64,000 nucleotides of DNA from Hymenobacter edaphi (GCF_003258365.1 NZ_QHKM01000001.1:682001-746000), one strand, 5' to 3'. Positions 38,561 to 47,913 are shown, counted from the first letter of the stretch. Numbers and translations are program-made. The notes: generated by a model from the letters alone, not told the origin.

Positions 38561-39151
38561 ATGAATCTGCCCGCCCCGCGCCTGCGCCGTACGCTCCTGC
38601 TGCCCCTGCTGACCTTGGCCCTGCTGGGGAACAGTAGTTGCAAAAAAGTCGCCGACGCCATCAAGCCCAAGCTGCCCGCTGAAACCCAGGAGGGCAAGGG
38701 CACCTTCGGCTGCCTGCTCGACGACAAGGTGTGGCTGCCGCAGTCGGACCACACGCTGCTGCCCCCGCTGCACCCCGACTACAACCCCGGCAGCTTTACC
38801 CTGCGCGCCTCCGACGACCACGACGACGCCCCCGGCTGGGAGGAATTCAACCTCGCCGTCAGCGCCCCCGACATCGTGCCGGGCACCTACGCGCTGGGCA
38901 ACGGCTTCACGGCCAGCTACTGGCGCCGCGACAACGACGGGGCCAACATGGAAACCTTCACCGCCGGGCCCGCCGACCAGGGCCAGCTCATCATCACCAA
39001 GGTGGAGCACCGCACCCGCACCGGCTCGCTCACCGGGCAGGTGGTGCCCTACACCATCGTGTCGGGCACCTTCGCCTTCACGGCCACCTCGGCCACCGGC
39101 GGCAAAATCCGGGTGGAGTCGGGCCGCTTCGACGTGGACCCGGCCGATTAG
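38561..39151 (+). CDS. hypothetical lipoprotein (DUF6252-like)
   Basis: A 196-residue lipoprotein with signal peptide to LGNSSC (Cys27), then KKVADAIKPKLPAETQEGKG (20 residues). The mature part opens with TFGCLLDDKVWLP, a pattern I associate with DUF6252 (FGCxVxGKxW), and continues as a beta-rich domain ending TGGKIRVESGRFDV. There is a conserved second Cys in TFGC. It is probably an outer-membrane-anchored Bacteroidetes protein of unknown function. The promoter has perfect spacing and would give an almost leaderless mRNA. Confidence 0.8.
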   Translation: MNLPAPRLRRTLLLPLLTLALLGNSSCKKVADAIKPKLPAETQEGKGTFGCLLDDKVWLPQSDHTLLPPLHPDYNPGSFTLRASDDHDDAPGWEEFNLAVSAPDIVPGTYALGNGFTASYWRRDNDGANMETFTAGPADQGQLIITKVEHRTRTGSLTGQVVPYTIVSGTFAFTATSATGGKIRVESGRFDVDPAD

Positions 39152-39340
39152 GCTGCCGTCCGGCTGGTGCCGGTTTAGCCGCGCCGCGGCGTAACCGGTG
39201 CCGACCATCAAGCCGGATTGCAACCTGCGTCGAACGGGCCGGCAACGAGCCGAATAGATATCCAGGTGCTGCACGCAGGCTGAAAGCCTGCCCGAAGCCA
39301 GGCGCCGGTTTCGCCACTTGGGGCGGCTAAACCGGCGCCG
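39152..39340. repeat. inverted GCCGGTTTAGCCGC element between lipoprotein and xerD
   Basis: GTGCCGGTTTAGCCGCG near 39167-39183 and GGCGGCTAAACCGGCGCC near 39322-39339 are inverted copies. Between them lies the hairpin CAGGCTGAAAGCCTG (39277-39291). It is a nested arrangement of the same kind as 55591 and 61254. Confidence 0.6.
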
Positions 39341-39367
39341 GCACGTTTCCGAGCTACCTTTACAGGT

Positions 39368-40273
39368 ATGGCGCTTACCTGGAACCTTGCCCTGAAACAG
39401 TTTGAAGGCTACCTGCGGCTGGAAAAGTCGTTGTCGGGCCACTCCATCGAGGCCTACGTGCGCGACGTGGACAAGCTGCGCCAGTACCTGGAAATCCGCA
39501 AGCTGCCGGCCCGGCCCGAGCAGGTGACCAGCGGCATCGTCCGCGACTTTCTGGCCTGGCTGAGCGAGCTGGAGCTGACGGCCAATTCCCAGGCGCGCAC
39601 CCTCTCGGGCCTGCGGGCCTTCTACAAGTTTCTGCTCATCGAAGACCTGGCCCAGCAGGACCCCACCGACACGGTGGAGTCGCCGAAGCTGGGGCGCAAG
39701 CTGCCCGACACGCTCAGCTACGAGGAAATCGAGCAGCTGCTGGCGGCCATCGACCTGAGCACCAACGAGGGCACCCGCAACCGGGCCATGCTGGAAGTGC
39801 TGTACTCCTCGGGCCTGCGCGTGTCGGAGCTGGTAGGGCTGCGCCTCTCGAATATGTACGTCGACCAGGGCTTTGTGCGGGTGATGGGCAAGGGCTCCAA
39901 GGAGCGCCTAGTGCCCATCGGGCGCGACGCGCTCAAGCACGTGGGCCTGTACCTGGAAGGCGTGCGCTGCCACCTCGAGGTGCAACGCGGCTCCGAGGAC
40001 ATCATCTTCCTGAACCGCCGCGGCGGGGCCCTCTCGCGGGTGATGGTGTTCAACATCATCAAGGACACCGCCGCTAAGGCCGGCATCGACAAGGTCATCA
40101 GCCCGCACACCTTCCGCCACTCCTTCGCCACCCACCTCATCGAGGGCGGGGCCGACCTGCGCGCCGTGCAGGAAATGCTCGGCCACGAGAGCATCACCAC
40201 CACCGAAATTTACACTCACCTCGACCGCGACTACCTGCGCCAAGTCATTACCGCTTTTCACCCGCGCAGCTGA
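39368..40273 (+). CDS. xerD: tyrosine recombinase XerD
   Basis: A 301-residue site-specific recombinase that resolves chromosome dimers at dif. The N-terminal SAM-like core-binding domain is 1-95 and the catalytic domain is 105-301. Catalytic residues are all present: Arg151 (SSGLRVSEL), Lys175 (MGKGSKER), His247 and Arg250 (HTFRHSFATHL), His273 (MLGHESI) and the nucleophile Tyr282 (TEIYTHL). The length fits XerC/XerD. No integron or phage gene is adjacent, so it is the housekeeping recombinase. A TACCTTTA box ends 5 bases before the ATG at 39368. Confidence 0.94.
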   Translation: MALTWNLALKQFEGYLRLEKSLSGHSIEAYVRDVDKLRQYLEIRKLPARPEQVTSGIVRDFLAWLSELELTANSQARTLSGLRAFYKFLLIEDLAQQDPTDTVESPKLGRKLPDTLSYEEIEQLLAAIDLSTNEGTRNRAMLEVLYSSGLRVSELVGLRLSNMYVDQGFVRVMGKGSKERLVPIGRDALKHVGLYLEGVRCHLEVQRGSEDIIFLNRRGGALSRVMVFNIIKDTAAKAGIDKVISPHTFRHSFATHLIEGGADLRAVQEMLGHESITTTEIYTHLDRDYLRQVITAFHPRS

Positions 40274-40316
40274 GCAGCGGCTGGTTATTGGTTTAATGGT
40301 ATTTTGCTTGAAATTA

Positions 40317-40347
40317 TTTGGATATAATATGTAGTATTTTATCTTTC
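40317..40347 (+). promoter_or_regulatory. promoter of the gene at 40412
   Basis: TTTG (40317-40320), 19 bases, then TATCTTTC (40340-40347), in an AT-rich tract. Near-perfect Bacteroidetes promoter; leader of about 58 bases. Confidence 0.65.
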
Positions 40348-40411
40348 CAGCCTCTAGCAGCTGTTTTGCCTGCTGGCATCTGCAGCCTGGTGTTTCCTTG
40401 TTCCAACTGCC

Positions 40412-40915
40412 ATGAATCGTCTGTCCATCTTGCTGACTTGCCTGCTGGTACTGATGCTGACGCTGCCCGGTCTGGCCCAGAAAACCAAACGCACCACCCT
40501 AAAAGCGGGCACTCTGGTGGTGCTCGAAACCAGCAACCCGCTCTCGTCAAAGGACGCGCAGCTGGGGCAGAGCGTGACGCTGCGGGTGAAATACGACGTG
40601 ATGATAAACGGCCGGGCCGTCATCAAGGCCGGCGCCCCGGGCAGCGCGCAGGTAGTAACGGCCGAGCAGCGCAAAGGGCTCGGCAAGGAAGGCAGCCTGG
40701 CCATTCGCCCCACGGTGGTGCAGGCCGTCGACGGACAGATGATACCGCTGACAGGCAGCGGCGTGGGCCAGAACGGGCAGGACACCAAGGGCGGTACCAT
40801 TGCGCTGGCCGTGGTGGTCAGCCCGCTGTTTCTGCTCAAGAAGGGCAAGGACGCCACCATTCCGGCTGGCTACGAAATGCAGGCCACGGTGGCTACTGAA
40901 TCGGTTATTCAGTAG
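40412..40915 (+). CDS. hypothetical secreted protein, 167 aa
   Basis: Signal peptide residues 1-22 (ending LPGLAQ), then a beta-rich domain. Segments include TLKAGTLVVLETSNPLSSKD (20 residues), QLGQSVTLRVKYDVMINGRA (20 residues), VIKAGAPGSAQV and PTVVQAVDGQMIPL. The form, with SVTLRVKYDVMINGRAVIKAGAP, looks like a small SH3/Hypoth-like barrel found in Bacteroidetes secreted proteins. I do not recognise a named family. A strong promoter lies upstream at 40317-40347, so it is probably a single-gene transcript. Confidence 0.75.
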   Translation: MNRLSILLTCLLVLMLTLPGLAQKTKRTTLKAGTLVVLETSNPLSSKDAQLGQSVTLRVKYDVMINGRAVIKAGAPGSAQVVTAEQRKGLGKEGSLAIRPTVVQAVDGQMIPLTGSGVGQNGQDTKGGTIALAVVVSPLFLLKKGKDATIPAGYEMQATVATESVIQ

Positions 40916-41038
40916 CCGCGGAGGCGCGCAACGTTGCAAAGCCCGGTCAGCCGATCGGGTTTTTTTGTTGACGGCACCAATCGGGCGGTCGAGGGACACG
41001 TCGCCAGACGGCGCCCCCCTGTGCTAACGTCAGGCGTC

Positions 41039-41461
41039 CTATCGCAAGGTGAGCTGCTGGCTGCGCAACCAGTGCCGGGCTTGGTCCAGGTCGTCGAAAA
41101 TTTGCAGCTCGAACTGTTCGCCGAAGGGCCGCCGGGCCGCCACATCGGCCGTGGCGGCGAGCAAGTACGGCGGTGTGACGTGGGCTACGTAGCGCAAGCC
41201 CAGCTGCGTAGCCGTCGGGGCCCAGATGTGCTCCAGCCACGCCGTCGAATCGAACCAGGGCCCGGACTGACGGCTGTTGTCGTTGAGCAGGCAGGGCGAG
41301 GGGAAGTGGCGCAGGGAGGATAGGTAGGCTTCGGCGCCGCGCTCGGCGTCATCGGTGGGCACGAAGCCCTCCCAGGCAGCATACAGCCACCGGTCGACCG
41401 GGTCGTGGTGAATGGAGCAGTACACTTGTTCGCTGCGGTTGTACAGGTCTTGCAGGCGCAT
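41039..41461 (-). CDS. hypothetical protein, STAS/SpoIIAA-like
   Basis: A 140-residue soluble protein without signal peptide. The pattern VYCSIHHDPVDRWLYAAWEG (20 residues), then LLNDNSRQSGPWFDSTAWLE (20 residues) and LQIFDDLDQARHWLRSQQ resembles a small STAS/SEC14-like fold common in Hymenobacter-type genomes, where several copies occur per genome. Function is unknown; partner binding in stress or sensory pathways is possible. Start is the ATG ending at 41461. Confidence 0.7.
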   Translation of the reverse strand: MRLQDLYNRSEQVYCSIHHDPVDRWLYAAWEGFVPTDDAERGAEAYLSSLRHFPSPCLLNDNSRQSGPWFDSTAWLEHIWAPTATQLGLRYVAHVTPPYLLAATADVAARRPFGEQFELQIFDDLDQARHWLRSQQLTLR

Positions 41462-41562
41462 AAGGCGAGGATAGGATGTAAAAATGGAGAATTGGCAGCT
41501 GCTTTTGTATTTAAGCGTGCTACTCGCGAAAAGGTTGGCTTCGGCTACGACCTTTGCGCCGC

Positions 41563-43287
41563 ATGAGTGCCCCGACCCCGCCCGTTTTCCACCGTCCCGT
41601 GCTTTGGGCGCTGCTGGCCCTGCTGCTGCTGTGGCTGCCCATCCTGCTGCGCGGCGCCGATAGCTACGTCATCCTCGACGACAACCTCGACGCCGAAGTA
41701 AGCGTGCCGGTGCTGCTGCACCGCTTTGGCGTGGCCCTGGACTACCGCCCCGAGGCCACCATTCCAGCCATTATGAACGGGCTGCCGCGCAGCGCCCAGC
41801 GCCCGGGGCTGAACGTGACCGTGGGCCTTTTCAGCCTGCTGCCCCCGCTGGCCGCCTACTGGACCAACGACCTGCTGGTGCGCGCCACGGCCCTGCTGGG
41901 CCTGTACCTGCTGCTGCGCCGCTACGGCCTGCGCCGTCCGCAGGACCGCCCGCTGGCCGCCGCCCTGGCCCTGGCCTGGGCCGTGCTGCCGATGCACTCG
42001 ATGTACGGCCTCTCGGCCCTGGGCACGCCCTGGCCCGCGCTGGCTTTGCTGAACCTGCGCGCCGGCCGTGGCCGGTGGCACGACTGGCTGACGCTGGCCC
42101 TGTTTCCGCTCTGGTCGATGTTGGTGCTGGCTGGCTTCTTCCTGCTGGCCGGCTTCGGCCTGCTGCTGCTGGCCGACCTGCTGCGGAGGCGCCGCCTGCC
42201 GCTGGCCGCCTGGGGTGGGGTAGGGGTGCTGGCCCTGGGCTACGTGGTGGTGGAGTGGCCCTTGCTCAGCAGCACGCTGCTACGGCCGCAGTTTGTGCCG
42301 CACCGGGTGGAGTTCCGGCTGGCCGAGCTGACGCCCAAGGGCCTGAAAGCGGGCATCCTCAGCTCCTGGCAGTACTTTATGTGGGGGCAGTACCACGCCA
42401 GCCGCTTCTTCCGGGGCATCATCCTGCTCACCCTGCCCGTGGCCGCGTGGTGGCGCTGGCGCCGCGCCGAAACCGACCGGGGCTGGGAAGCCGGCACGAT
42501 GAGCGCCCTGGCGGGCCTGGTGCTGCTGGCCGTGTTCTGCGGCTTCTACCCGCAGCTGATGGGCCCGGTGCAGCGCCTGGCGCCTTCGCTCGGTGCCTTC
42601 AACCTCAGCCGCTTTCACTTCCTCACCCCGCTGCTCTGGTTTGGCCTCTGGGTGCTGGCGCTGCGGCAGCTGCCCGCCGGCGGGCTGCGCACCGGCCTGG
42701 TGACGCTGCAGCTACTGCTGGGCCTGGCGCAGAATCCCGAGTGGAGCCAGAACCTACGCCGCTGGGCCGGCCGGGCCGATGCGCACGAGCCCAGCTGGCA
42801 GCAGTTTCTGGCCCCCGAGCTGCTGACGCGGGTGCGCCAGCGCCTGGAGCAGCGCAGCGGGCAGCCCGCCGCCCGCTGGCGCGTGGCCTGCCTGGGCTTG
42901 CCGCCCGCCGTGGCCCAGCTCAGCGGCTTCTACACCCTCGACAGTTACCAGAGTACTTACCCGCTGAGCTACAAGCACCGGTTTCGCCCGCTGATTGCCG
43001 GCGAGCTGGCCCGCAGCCCCGAGCTGCAGCGCTACTTCGACGACTGGGGCAGCCGCTGCTACCTGTTCTCGGCCGAGCTGGGCCGCCACTTCCGCGTAGC
43101 CCGCCGCGACAGCCTCACGGTGCAGCACTGGCGCTTCGATGCCGCGGCTTTCCGGCGGCTGGGCGGGCGCTACGTGCTGTCGGCAGCGCGGCTGGCGCGG
43201 CCGGCGGAAGCGGGGCTGCGGTCGGTGGGCTATTTCACCGGGCCCGGGGCGTACTGGGGTTTGTATATTTATGAAATGATTGAATGA
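41563..43287 (+). CDS. DUF6044-type polytopic membrane protein
   Basis: A 574-residue inner-membrane protein with about ten helices. The N-terminus WLPILLRGADSYVILDDNLD (20 residues), then PAIMNGLPRSAQRPGLNVTV (20 residues), matches DUF6044, a family of glycosyltransferase-like or polysaccharide-export membrane proteins. A soluble C-terminal part (about 380-574) contains GFYTLDSYQSTYPLSYKHRF (20 residues). The ATG at 41563 is used; a TTG nine bases upstream is possible. The stop codon lies within the GAATGA-themed spacer, so the last codons and the spacer share sequence. Confidence 0.8.
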   Translation: MSAPTPPVFHRPVLWALLALLLLWLPILLRGADSYVILDDNLDAEVSVPVLLHRFGVALDYRPEATIPAIMNGLPRSAQRPGLNVTVGLFSLLPPLAAYWTNDLLVRATALLGLYLLLRRYGLRRPQDRPLAAALALAWAVLPMHSMYGLSALGTPWPALALLNLRAGRGRWHDWLTLALFPLWSMLVLAGFFLLAGFGLLLLADLLRRRRLPLAAWGGVGVLALGYVVVEWPLLSSTLLRPQFVPHRVEFRLAELTPKGLKAGILSSWQYFMWGQYHASRFFRGIILLTLPVAAWWRWRRAETDRGWEAGTMSALAGLVLLAVFCGFYPQLMGPVQRLAPSLGAFNLSRFHFLTPLLWFGLWVLALRQLPAGGLRTGLVTLQLLLGLAQNPEWSQNLRRWAGRADAHEPSWQQFLAPELLTRVRQRLEQRSGQPAARWRVACLGLPPAVAQLSGFYTLDSYQSTYPLSYKHRFRPLIAGELARSPELQRYFDDWGSRCYLFSAELGRHFRVARRDSLTVQHWRFDAAAFRRLGGRYVLSAARLARPAEAGLRSVGYFTGPGAYWGLYIYEMIE

Positions 43288-43440
43288 GCGAATGACTGGA
43301 TGACTGCGCAACGAGCAGGCAAGACAGAGGCCGTATCAGCGTTGATGACGCAGGAGAAGCAGCCGGTGGGCTAAGAATTTTAGCCGCGCAACTGCCTGAC
43401 GTTCCGGCTGAAATCAATCATGCAGTCAGTCAATCATTCC
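43268..43440. repeat. themed spacer (GAATGACTG type)
   Basis: ATGATTGAATGAGCGAATGA, then CTGGATGACTGC, on the left and TGCAGTCAGTCAATCATTCC (20 bases, ending 43440) on the right are inverted copies. GAATGACTGGATGACTGC matches GAATGATTGACTGACTGC at 16 of 18 positions. The left arm contains the DUF6044 stop codon. Confidence 0.7.
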
Positions 43441-43486
43441 CGCATTGTCCTCCAACCCCGTAATTTCGGCCCTTTAGTGCGTCTGA

Positions 43487-46400
43487 ATGGCAAAGAATAC
43501 CTACAAACCCGCCAGCGGCCCGGCTCCCCGCGCCACGAACGAACCCCGCCCGGCGCGCAATCAACCGAAGGCTGAAGCCGCCCCGGCCCCGGCGCCCCCC
43601 CGGGAGCCGCGCCGTCCGGCCGCGCCCGCCGCGCCCAAAGCCCCGCGCAAGCCCCTGAAGCTGCCCAACTTCGGCGGCGCCCTGAGCTTTTTGCAGGACC
43701 GCCGCTTTCAGCTGTTTGCCGGCTTTTTCTGCCTGATTTTCTCGCTGTTCCTCACCATTGCCTTCTTTTCCTACCTCTTCACCGGGCACGCCGACCAGAG
43801 CGTGGTGGAGGGCATGGGCCAGACCACGGTGAAGGAAGCCGGGCAGGAAACCGGCAACTGGCTGGGCCTGATGGGCGCCTGGCTGTCCTACAAGCTGATT
43901 CAGCAGGGCTTCGGCATTGCCGCCTTCGCCCTGATTCCGGTAGCCTTTGCCGCCGGCTACAAAATCGTGTTCCGGCGCCAGGAAGTCTCGCTGAGCTTCG
44001 TGACGGCCGTGTGCCTTTTCGCCATGCTCTGGCTGAGCATGCTGCTGGGCTACCTGGTGCTGACGCTGCAAACGCCCGGCACCGACCCGCGCGCCGCCCA
44101 CAGCCTTGACTTCCTCTGCGGCCGCGTGGGCTACGAGGCCGCGCTGTGGCTCGACAGCCTCATCGGCTGGGGTACGGTGCTGCTGCTGGCCTTCCTGCTG
44201 ATTTCCTTCGTGGTGGGCTTCTTCAACGTCACCACCATCAACCTGCCCCGCCGCGGCGCTGGCCTGGACGACGAAGATGAGCTGGAGCCCGCCGTGGCCG
44301 CCCAGTCGGGCGTGAACCGCCCGGCCCGCCCCGTGGTGGCCGCAGCCGACGACAACGACGAGGACGAGGAGCCCGACAGTGACCTGGGCTTTACCGTGCG
44401 CAACGTTGGACCGGTGGCCGAGGTGCCCAGGCCCGCTGCTACGGCGCCCGTCGTCGAAACCCGCCCCGCCGGGAAGCCGGAGCCCGCCCCGGCGCGCCCC
44501 AGCCTGGCCCTGACGGTGGAAGGGGAGGACGACACGCCGCCCTGGGAAGTCAGCCCGGCCGCGGCGACGGGCAGCGTGGCTACGGCCGCTGCCTCGCTGG
44601 CTATGGGCGGATTGAGCACCGCCGCTACGGCTCCGGCCGTTGCCGCCACGGCCGCTACCACGACGGCCGCGGCCCTCAGCGCCGGCCCGAGCTTCTCCAT
44701 CGAAGCCCCGACGACCGAACCGGTGGCGGCCCCGACGCCGCGCGTGTCCAACGTGCCCACGCCGCTGTCGTTGGCCGACCTGACCGATGATAATGCGCCG
44801 CTGCCCGCGCCCACGACTGCAGCTACGCCCGCCAAAGGCCCGGCCTTCGAGGTGGAAGTAGCGCCTGAGCCGGAGCTGCGCATCGAAAAAGCTCCCGCCG
44901 GCGAGCTGGACCCCTCGGCCGGCGCCGACATGGCCGTCATTTCGGAGGAAGACGAGGACGCCGAGCAGATGCCCAACGTGAACTACGACCCCACGCTGGA
45001 CCTCTCGCGCTACCAATACCCCACGCTGGAGCTGCTCAACGACTACGGCGTGCCCAAGGCCCAGGTGAGCAAGGAGGAGCTGGAAGCCAACAAGGACCGC
45101 ATCGTGGAGACGCTGGGCCACTACGGCATCAACATCGCCTCCATCAAAGCCACCATCGGCCCCACGGTCACGCTCTACGAAATCGTGCCCGACGCCGGGG
45201 TGCGCATCTCGAAAATCAAGAGCCTGGAAGACGACATTGCGCTGAGCCTCGCGGCCCTGGGCATCCGCATCATCGCCCCGATTCCGGGCAAGGGCACCAT
45301 CGGCATCGAGGTGCCGAACACCAAGAAGGAAATGGTGTCGATTCGCTCGGTATTTGCCACCGAGAAGTTCGCCCACACCGAAATGGATTTGCCCATTGCC
45401 TTTGGCCGCACCATCACCAACGAGGTGTTCGTGGTCGATCTGGCGAAGATGCCCCACCTGCTGATGGCCGGGGCCACGGGCCAGGGTAAGTCGGTGGGTT
45501 TGAACGTGATTCTGGCCTCGCTGCTCTACAAGCGCCACCCCGCCCACCTGAAGTTTGTGCTGGTCGACCCGAAAAAGGTGGAACTGAGCATCTTCAACAA
45601 GATCGAGCGGCACTTCCTGGCCAAGCTGCCCGACACCGAGGAGCCCATCATCACCGACACCAAGAAGGTGGTGCACACGCTCAACTCGCTGTGCATGGAA
45701 ATGGACCGGCGCTACGACCTGCTCAAGGACGCCGGCTGCCGCAACCTGAAGGAGTACAACCGCAAGTTCATCGAGCGGCGGCTGAACCCGAAGAAGGGCC
45801 ACCGCTTCATGCCCTTCATCGTGCTGGTCATCGACGAGCTGGCCGACCTGATGATGACGGCCGGCAAGGAAGTCGAGACGCCGATTGCGCGCCTGGCGCA
45901 GCTGGCCCGCGCCATCGGCATTCACCTGATTGTGGCTACGCAGCGGCCTTCGGTGAACGTGATTACCGGCATCATCAAGGCCAACTTCCCCTGCCGCATC
46001 AGCTTCAAGGTGACCAGCAAAATCGACTCGCGCACCATCCTCGATGCCGGCGGCGCCGACCAGCTGGTGGGCCAGGGCGACATGCTTATCTCGCAAGGCT
46101 CCGACATCATCCGGGTGCAGTGCGCCTTTATCGACACGCCGGAGGTGGACCGCCTCTGCGACTTCGTGGGCGAGCAGCAGGGCTACCCCGATGCCTACCT
46201 GCTGCCCGAAGTAGCCGGCGCCGACGGCGACTCCGGCGGCGGTGACTCCGATTTCGACCCCACGGACCGCGACTCCATGTTCGAGGAAGCGGCCCGCGTC
46301 ATCGTGCTGCACCAGCAGGGCAGTACCTCGCTCATTCAGCGCAAGCTCAAGCTGGGCTACAACCGCGCCGGCCGCCTGATCGACCAGCTGGAGCACGCCG

Positions 46401-46495
46401 GCATCGTGGGGCCCTTCGAGGGCAGCAAGGCGCGGGAGGTACTTATTCCGGACGAATACGCTTTGGAACAGTTGTTGAATACGCTTCCCAAGTAA
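43487..46495 (+). CDS. ftsK: DNA translocase FtsK/SpoIIIE
   Basis: A 1002-residue protein that pumps chromosomal DNA at the division septum. A basic Pro/Ala-rich start (1-60) leads to four membrane helices (about 70-255). A long, acidic Ala/Pro/Thr linker (260-490) precedes the motor. The motor (about 500-920) has Walker A GATGQGKSVGLN and Walker B FIVLVIDELADLMM, plus the KLPDTEEPIITDTKKVVHTL (20 residues) block. The C-terminal gamma winged helix (KLKLGYNRAGRLIDQLEHAG, 20 residues) reads the orienting sequences. XerD is 3 kb upstream on the same strand. Confidence 0.97.
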   Translation: MAKNTYKPASGPAPRATNEPRPARNQPKAEAAPAPAPPREPRRPAAPAAPKAPRKPLKLPNFGGALSFLQDRRFQLFAGFFCLIFSLFLTIAFFSYLFTGHADQSVVEGMGQTTVKEAGQETGNWLGLMGAWLSYKLIQQGFGIAAFALIPVAFAAGYKIVFRRQEVSLSFVTAVCLFAMLWLSMLLGYLVLTLQTPGTDPRAAHSLDFLCGRVGYEAALWLDSLIGWGTVLLLAFLLISFVVGFFNVTTINLPRRGAGLDDEDELEPAVAAQSGVNRPARPVVAAADDNDEDEEPDSDLGFTVRNVGPVAEVPRPAATAPVVETRPAGKPEPAPARPSLALTVEGEDDTPPWEVSPAAATGSVATAAASLAMGGLSTAATAPAVAATAATTTAAALSAGPSFSIEAPTTEPVAAPTPRVSNVPTPLSLADLTDDNAPLPAPTTAATPAKGPAFEVEVAPEPELRIEKAPAGELDPSAGADMAVISEEDEDAEQMPNVNYDPTLDLSRYQYPTLELLNDYGVPKAQVSKEELEANKDRIVETLGHYGINIASIKATIGPTVTLYEIVPDAGVRISKIKSLEDDIALSLAALGIRIIAPIPGKGTIGIEVPNTKKEMVSIRSVFATEKFAHTEMDLPIAFGRTITNEVFVVDLAKMPHLLMAGATGQGKSVGLNVILASLLYKRHPAHLKFVLVDPKKVELSIFNKIERHFLAKLPDTEEPIITDTKKVVHTLNSLCMEMDRRYDLLKDAGCRNLKEYNRKFIERRLNPKKGHRFMPFIVLVIDELADLMMTAGKEVETPIARLAQLARAIGIHLIVATQRPSVNVITGIIKANFPCRISFKVTSKIDSRTILDAGGADQLVGQGDMLISQGSDIIRVQCAFIDTPEVDRLCDFVGEQQGYPDAYLLPEVAGADGDSGGGDSDFDPTDRDSMFEEAARVIVLHQQGSTSLIQRKLKLGYNRAGRLIDQLEHAGIVGPFEGSKAREVLIPDEYALEQLLNTLPK

Positions 46496-46609
46496 GCCGC
46501 CTGCGACCTGCGAACTGACAAAATGAAGATTCCGGGAGCGTTTTTAAACAATCCCGCGTTTTGTACGTCTCATAGGCGCAGTTCCTTTCCGAACTCCCCC
46601 CATTCTCCC

Positions 46610-47257
46610 ATGAAAAAAATTATTGCCCTGCTGGCCCTGGCCGCTTCGTTTGTACAGCCAGCCGCCGCGCAGCAGGACCCCAAAGCCGGCAAGATTCTGG
46701 ACCAGATGAGCGCCAAGTACCAGGCCATGAAGGCGTTCAAGGCCTCGTTCACCCAGACGCTGGAAAACCAGACGGCCAAGGTGAAGGAAAACATGAGCGG
46801 CGACATTCTGGTAAGCGGCACCAAGTTTCGCCTCAAGGTCAACGGCCAGGAAGTCATCAACGACGGCAAGACCATGTGGGCCTACATGAAGTCGGAAAAC
46901 GAGGTGAACATCTCGGAGTACGACCCCTCGGACGACCAGGAAATCAATCCCTCGCAGATTTACTCGCTCTACAAGAAGGGCTACAAGTACACCTACGCCG
47001 GCACTACCAAGGAAGGCGGCGTGACCTGCGACGTGATTGAACTCTCGCCCGAGGACCACAACAACCAAGTGTACAAAGTGCGCCTGAATGTGAGCCAGGC
47101 CGATAAGTCGGTGAAGAGCTGGAAGATGTTTAAGAAGAACGGCAACCGCTACACCTTCGCCATCAAGAAGTTTGAGCCCAACGTGCCGGTGGACGCCACC
47201 ACCTTCACCTTCGACAAGGCCAAGTACAAGGGCGTGAAGGTCATTGACCTGCGCTAA
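46610..47257 (+). CDS. LolA-like outer-membrane lipoprotein carrier
   Basis: A 215-residue periplasmic protein with a signal peptide (ending PAAAQQ). MSAKYQAMKAFKASFTQTLE (20 residues) and SGDILVSGTKFRLKVNGQEV (20 residues), then NDGKTMWAYMKSENEVNISE (20 residues), match the LolA fold, which ferries lipoproteins to the outer membrane. The ATG at 46610 opens the signal peptide; an upstream start adds an unlikely extension. It lies 114 bases after ftsK, the order seen in many Bacteroidetes. Confidence 0.93.
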   Translation: MKKIIALLALAASFVQPAAAQQDPKAGKILDQMSAKYQAMKAFKASFTQTLENQTAKVKENMSGDILVSGTKFRLKVNGQEVINDGKTMWAYMKSENEVNISEYDPSDDQEINPSQIYSLYKKGYKYTYAGTTKEGGVTCDVIELSPEDHNNQVYKVRLNVSQADKSVKSWKMFKKNGNRYTFAIKKFEPNVPVDATTFTFDKAKYKGVKVIDLR

Positions 47258-47277
47258 GCCTTCGGCTGATGCTACCT

Positions 47278-47324
47278 GCGGCCCGCTTCTGCCATTTCGG
47301 CGGAGGCGGGCCGCGGTGTTTTTG
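47278..47324 (+). terminator. terminator after the LolA-like gene
   Basis: GCGGCCCGC (47278-47286) pairs with GCGGGCCGC (47306-47314), followed by GGTGTTTTTG. Confidence 0.65.
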
Positions 47325-47373
47325 TGCGGCCGAATGTGTAGCTTATCGGCAGATTTAAGCCAATATTTTACCA

Positions 47374-47913
47374 ATGACCTATCAATCCGACCGACAGTTT
47401 GTAACTACTTCTATCTGGCTGATGCGCATCTATTTTGGCACCGCCGCTCTGTTGCTGACAACGACTGTTATTTTCCTCCTGGGTGCCGTGGTAAGTGAAA
47501 ATTGGCCCGGCGCACTAGGGCTAGTGCTGTTTGGCGGGGCCGCTCTGGGCTTCGGCTGGCTCAGCACCCGGTTGGCCCAAGTCGCGCTGACCCCGGGCGG
47601 CATCGAAGTCCGGCGCCTGTTCGGGCGCGAGGTAAAGGAGCCGGGGGAATTCGACCGGGTGGAAGCATTCGGCTCACTAATCAGGATTCATTTCCAAGAC
47701 GGCGGGAAAGTGTATGGTATGTCTAATTCGCTGTTCGTCAGGGAAATGATGCCGGAATTATATTACCAGGCGGCGGATGCGGAGTGGGGATTAGGGAACA
47801 GCGTGCCGGGTATGCGCGACCAGGCGGCCGCCCTTGTGCTGTTGCGCGAGCGGGACGATATAGCGCTGATAAACCAGAAAATTCGTGCGTGGGTGCCGGC
47901 CCGGCAACAGTAA
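47374..47913 (+). CDS. hypothetical membrane protein, 179 aa
   Basis: Two closely spaced transmembrane helices lie at about 17-38 (IYFGTAALLLTTTVIFLLGA, 20 residues) and 45-65 (GALGLVLFGGAALGFGWLST, 20 residues). The rest is a soluble PH-like region: VALTPGGIEVRRLFGREVKE (20 residues), then FGSLIRIHFQDGGKVYG. The helix-helix-then-PH-like form is seen in many uncharacterised bacterial membrane proteins. It has slightly lower GC than its neighbours. The ATG at 47374 follows the LolA terminator, so it has its own transcript. No named family recognised. Confidence 0.7.
   Translation: MTYQSDRQFVTTSIWLMRIYFGTAALLLTTTVIFLLGAVVSENWPGALGLVLFGGAALGFGWLSTRLAQVALTPGGIEVRRLFGREVKEPGEFDRVEAFGSLIRIHFQDGGKVYGMSNSLFVREMMPELYYQAADAEWGLGNSVPGMRDQAAALVLLRERDDIALINQKIRAWVPARQQ

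Noticed and set aside
39368-40273. The tyrosine recombinase as a phage or genomic-island integrase
   Set aside because: Its length and all catalytic residues fit XerD, no phage or attachment-site signature is near, and ftsK is close by.
43430-46396. A frame of nearly 1000 codons opposite ftsK
   Set aside because: It has the His/Val/Gly/Arg-rich composition of an antisense shadow. FtsK motifs are unambiguous on the + strand.
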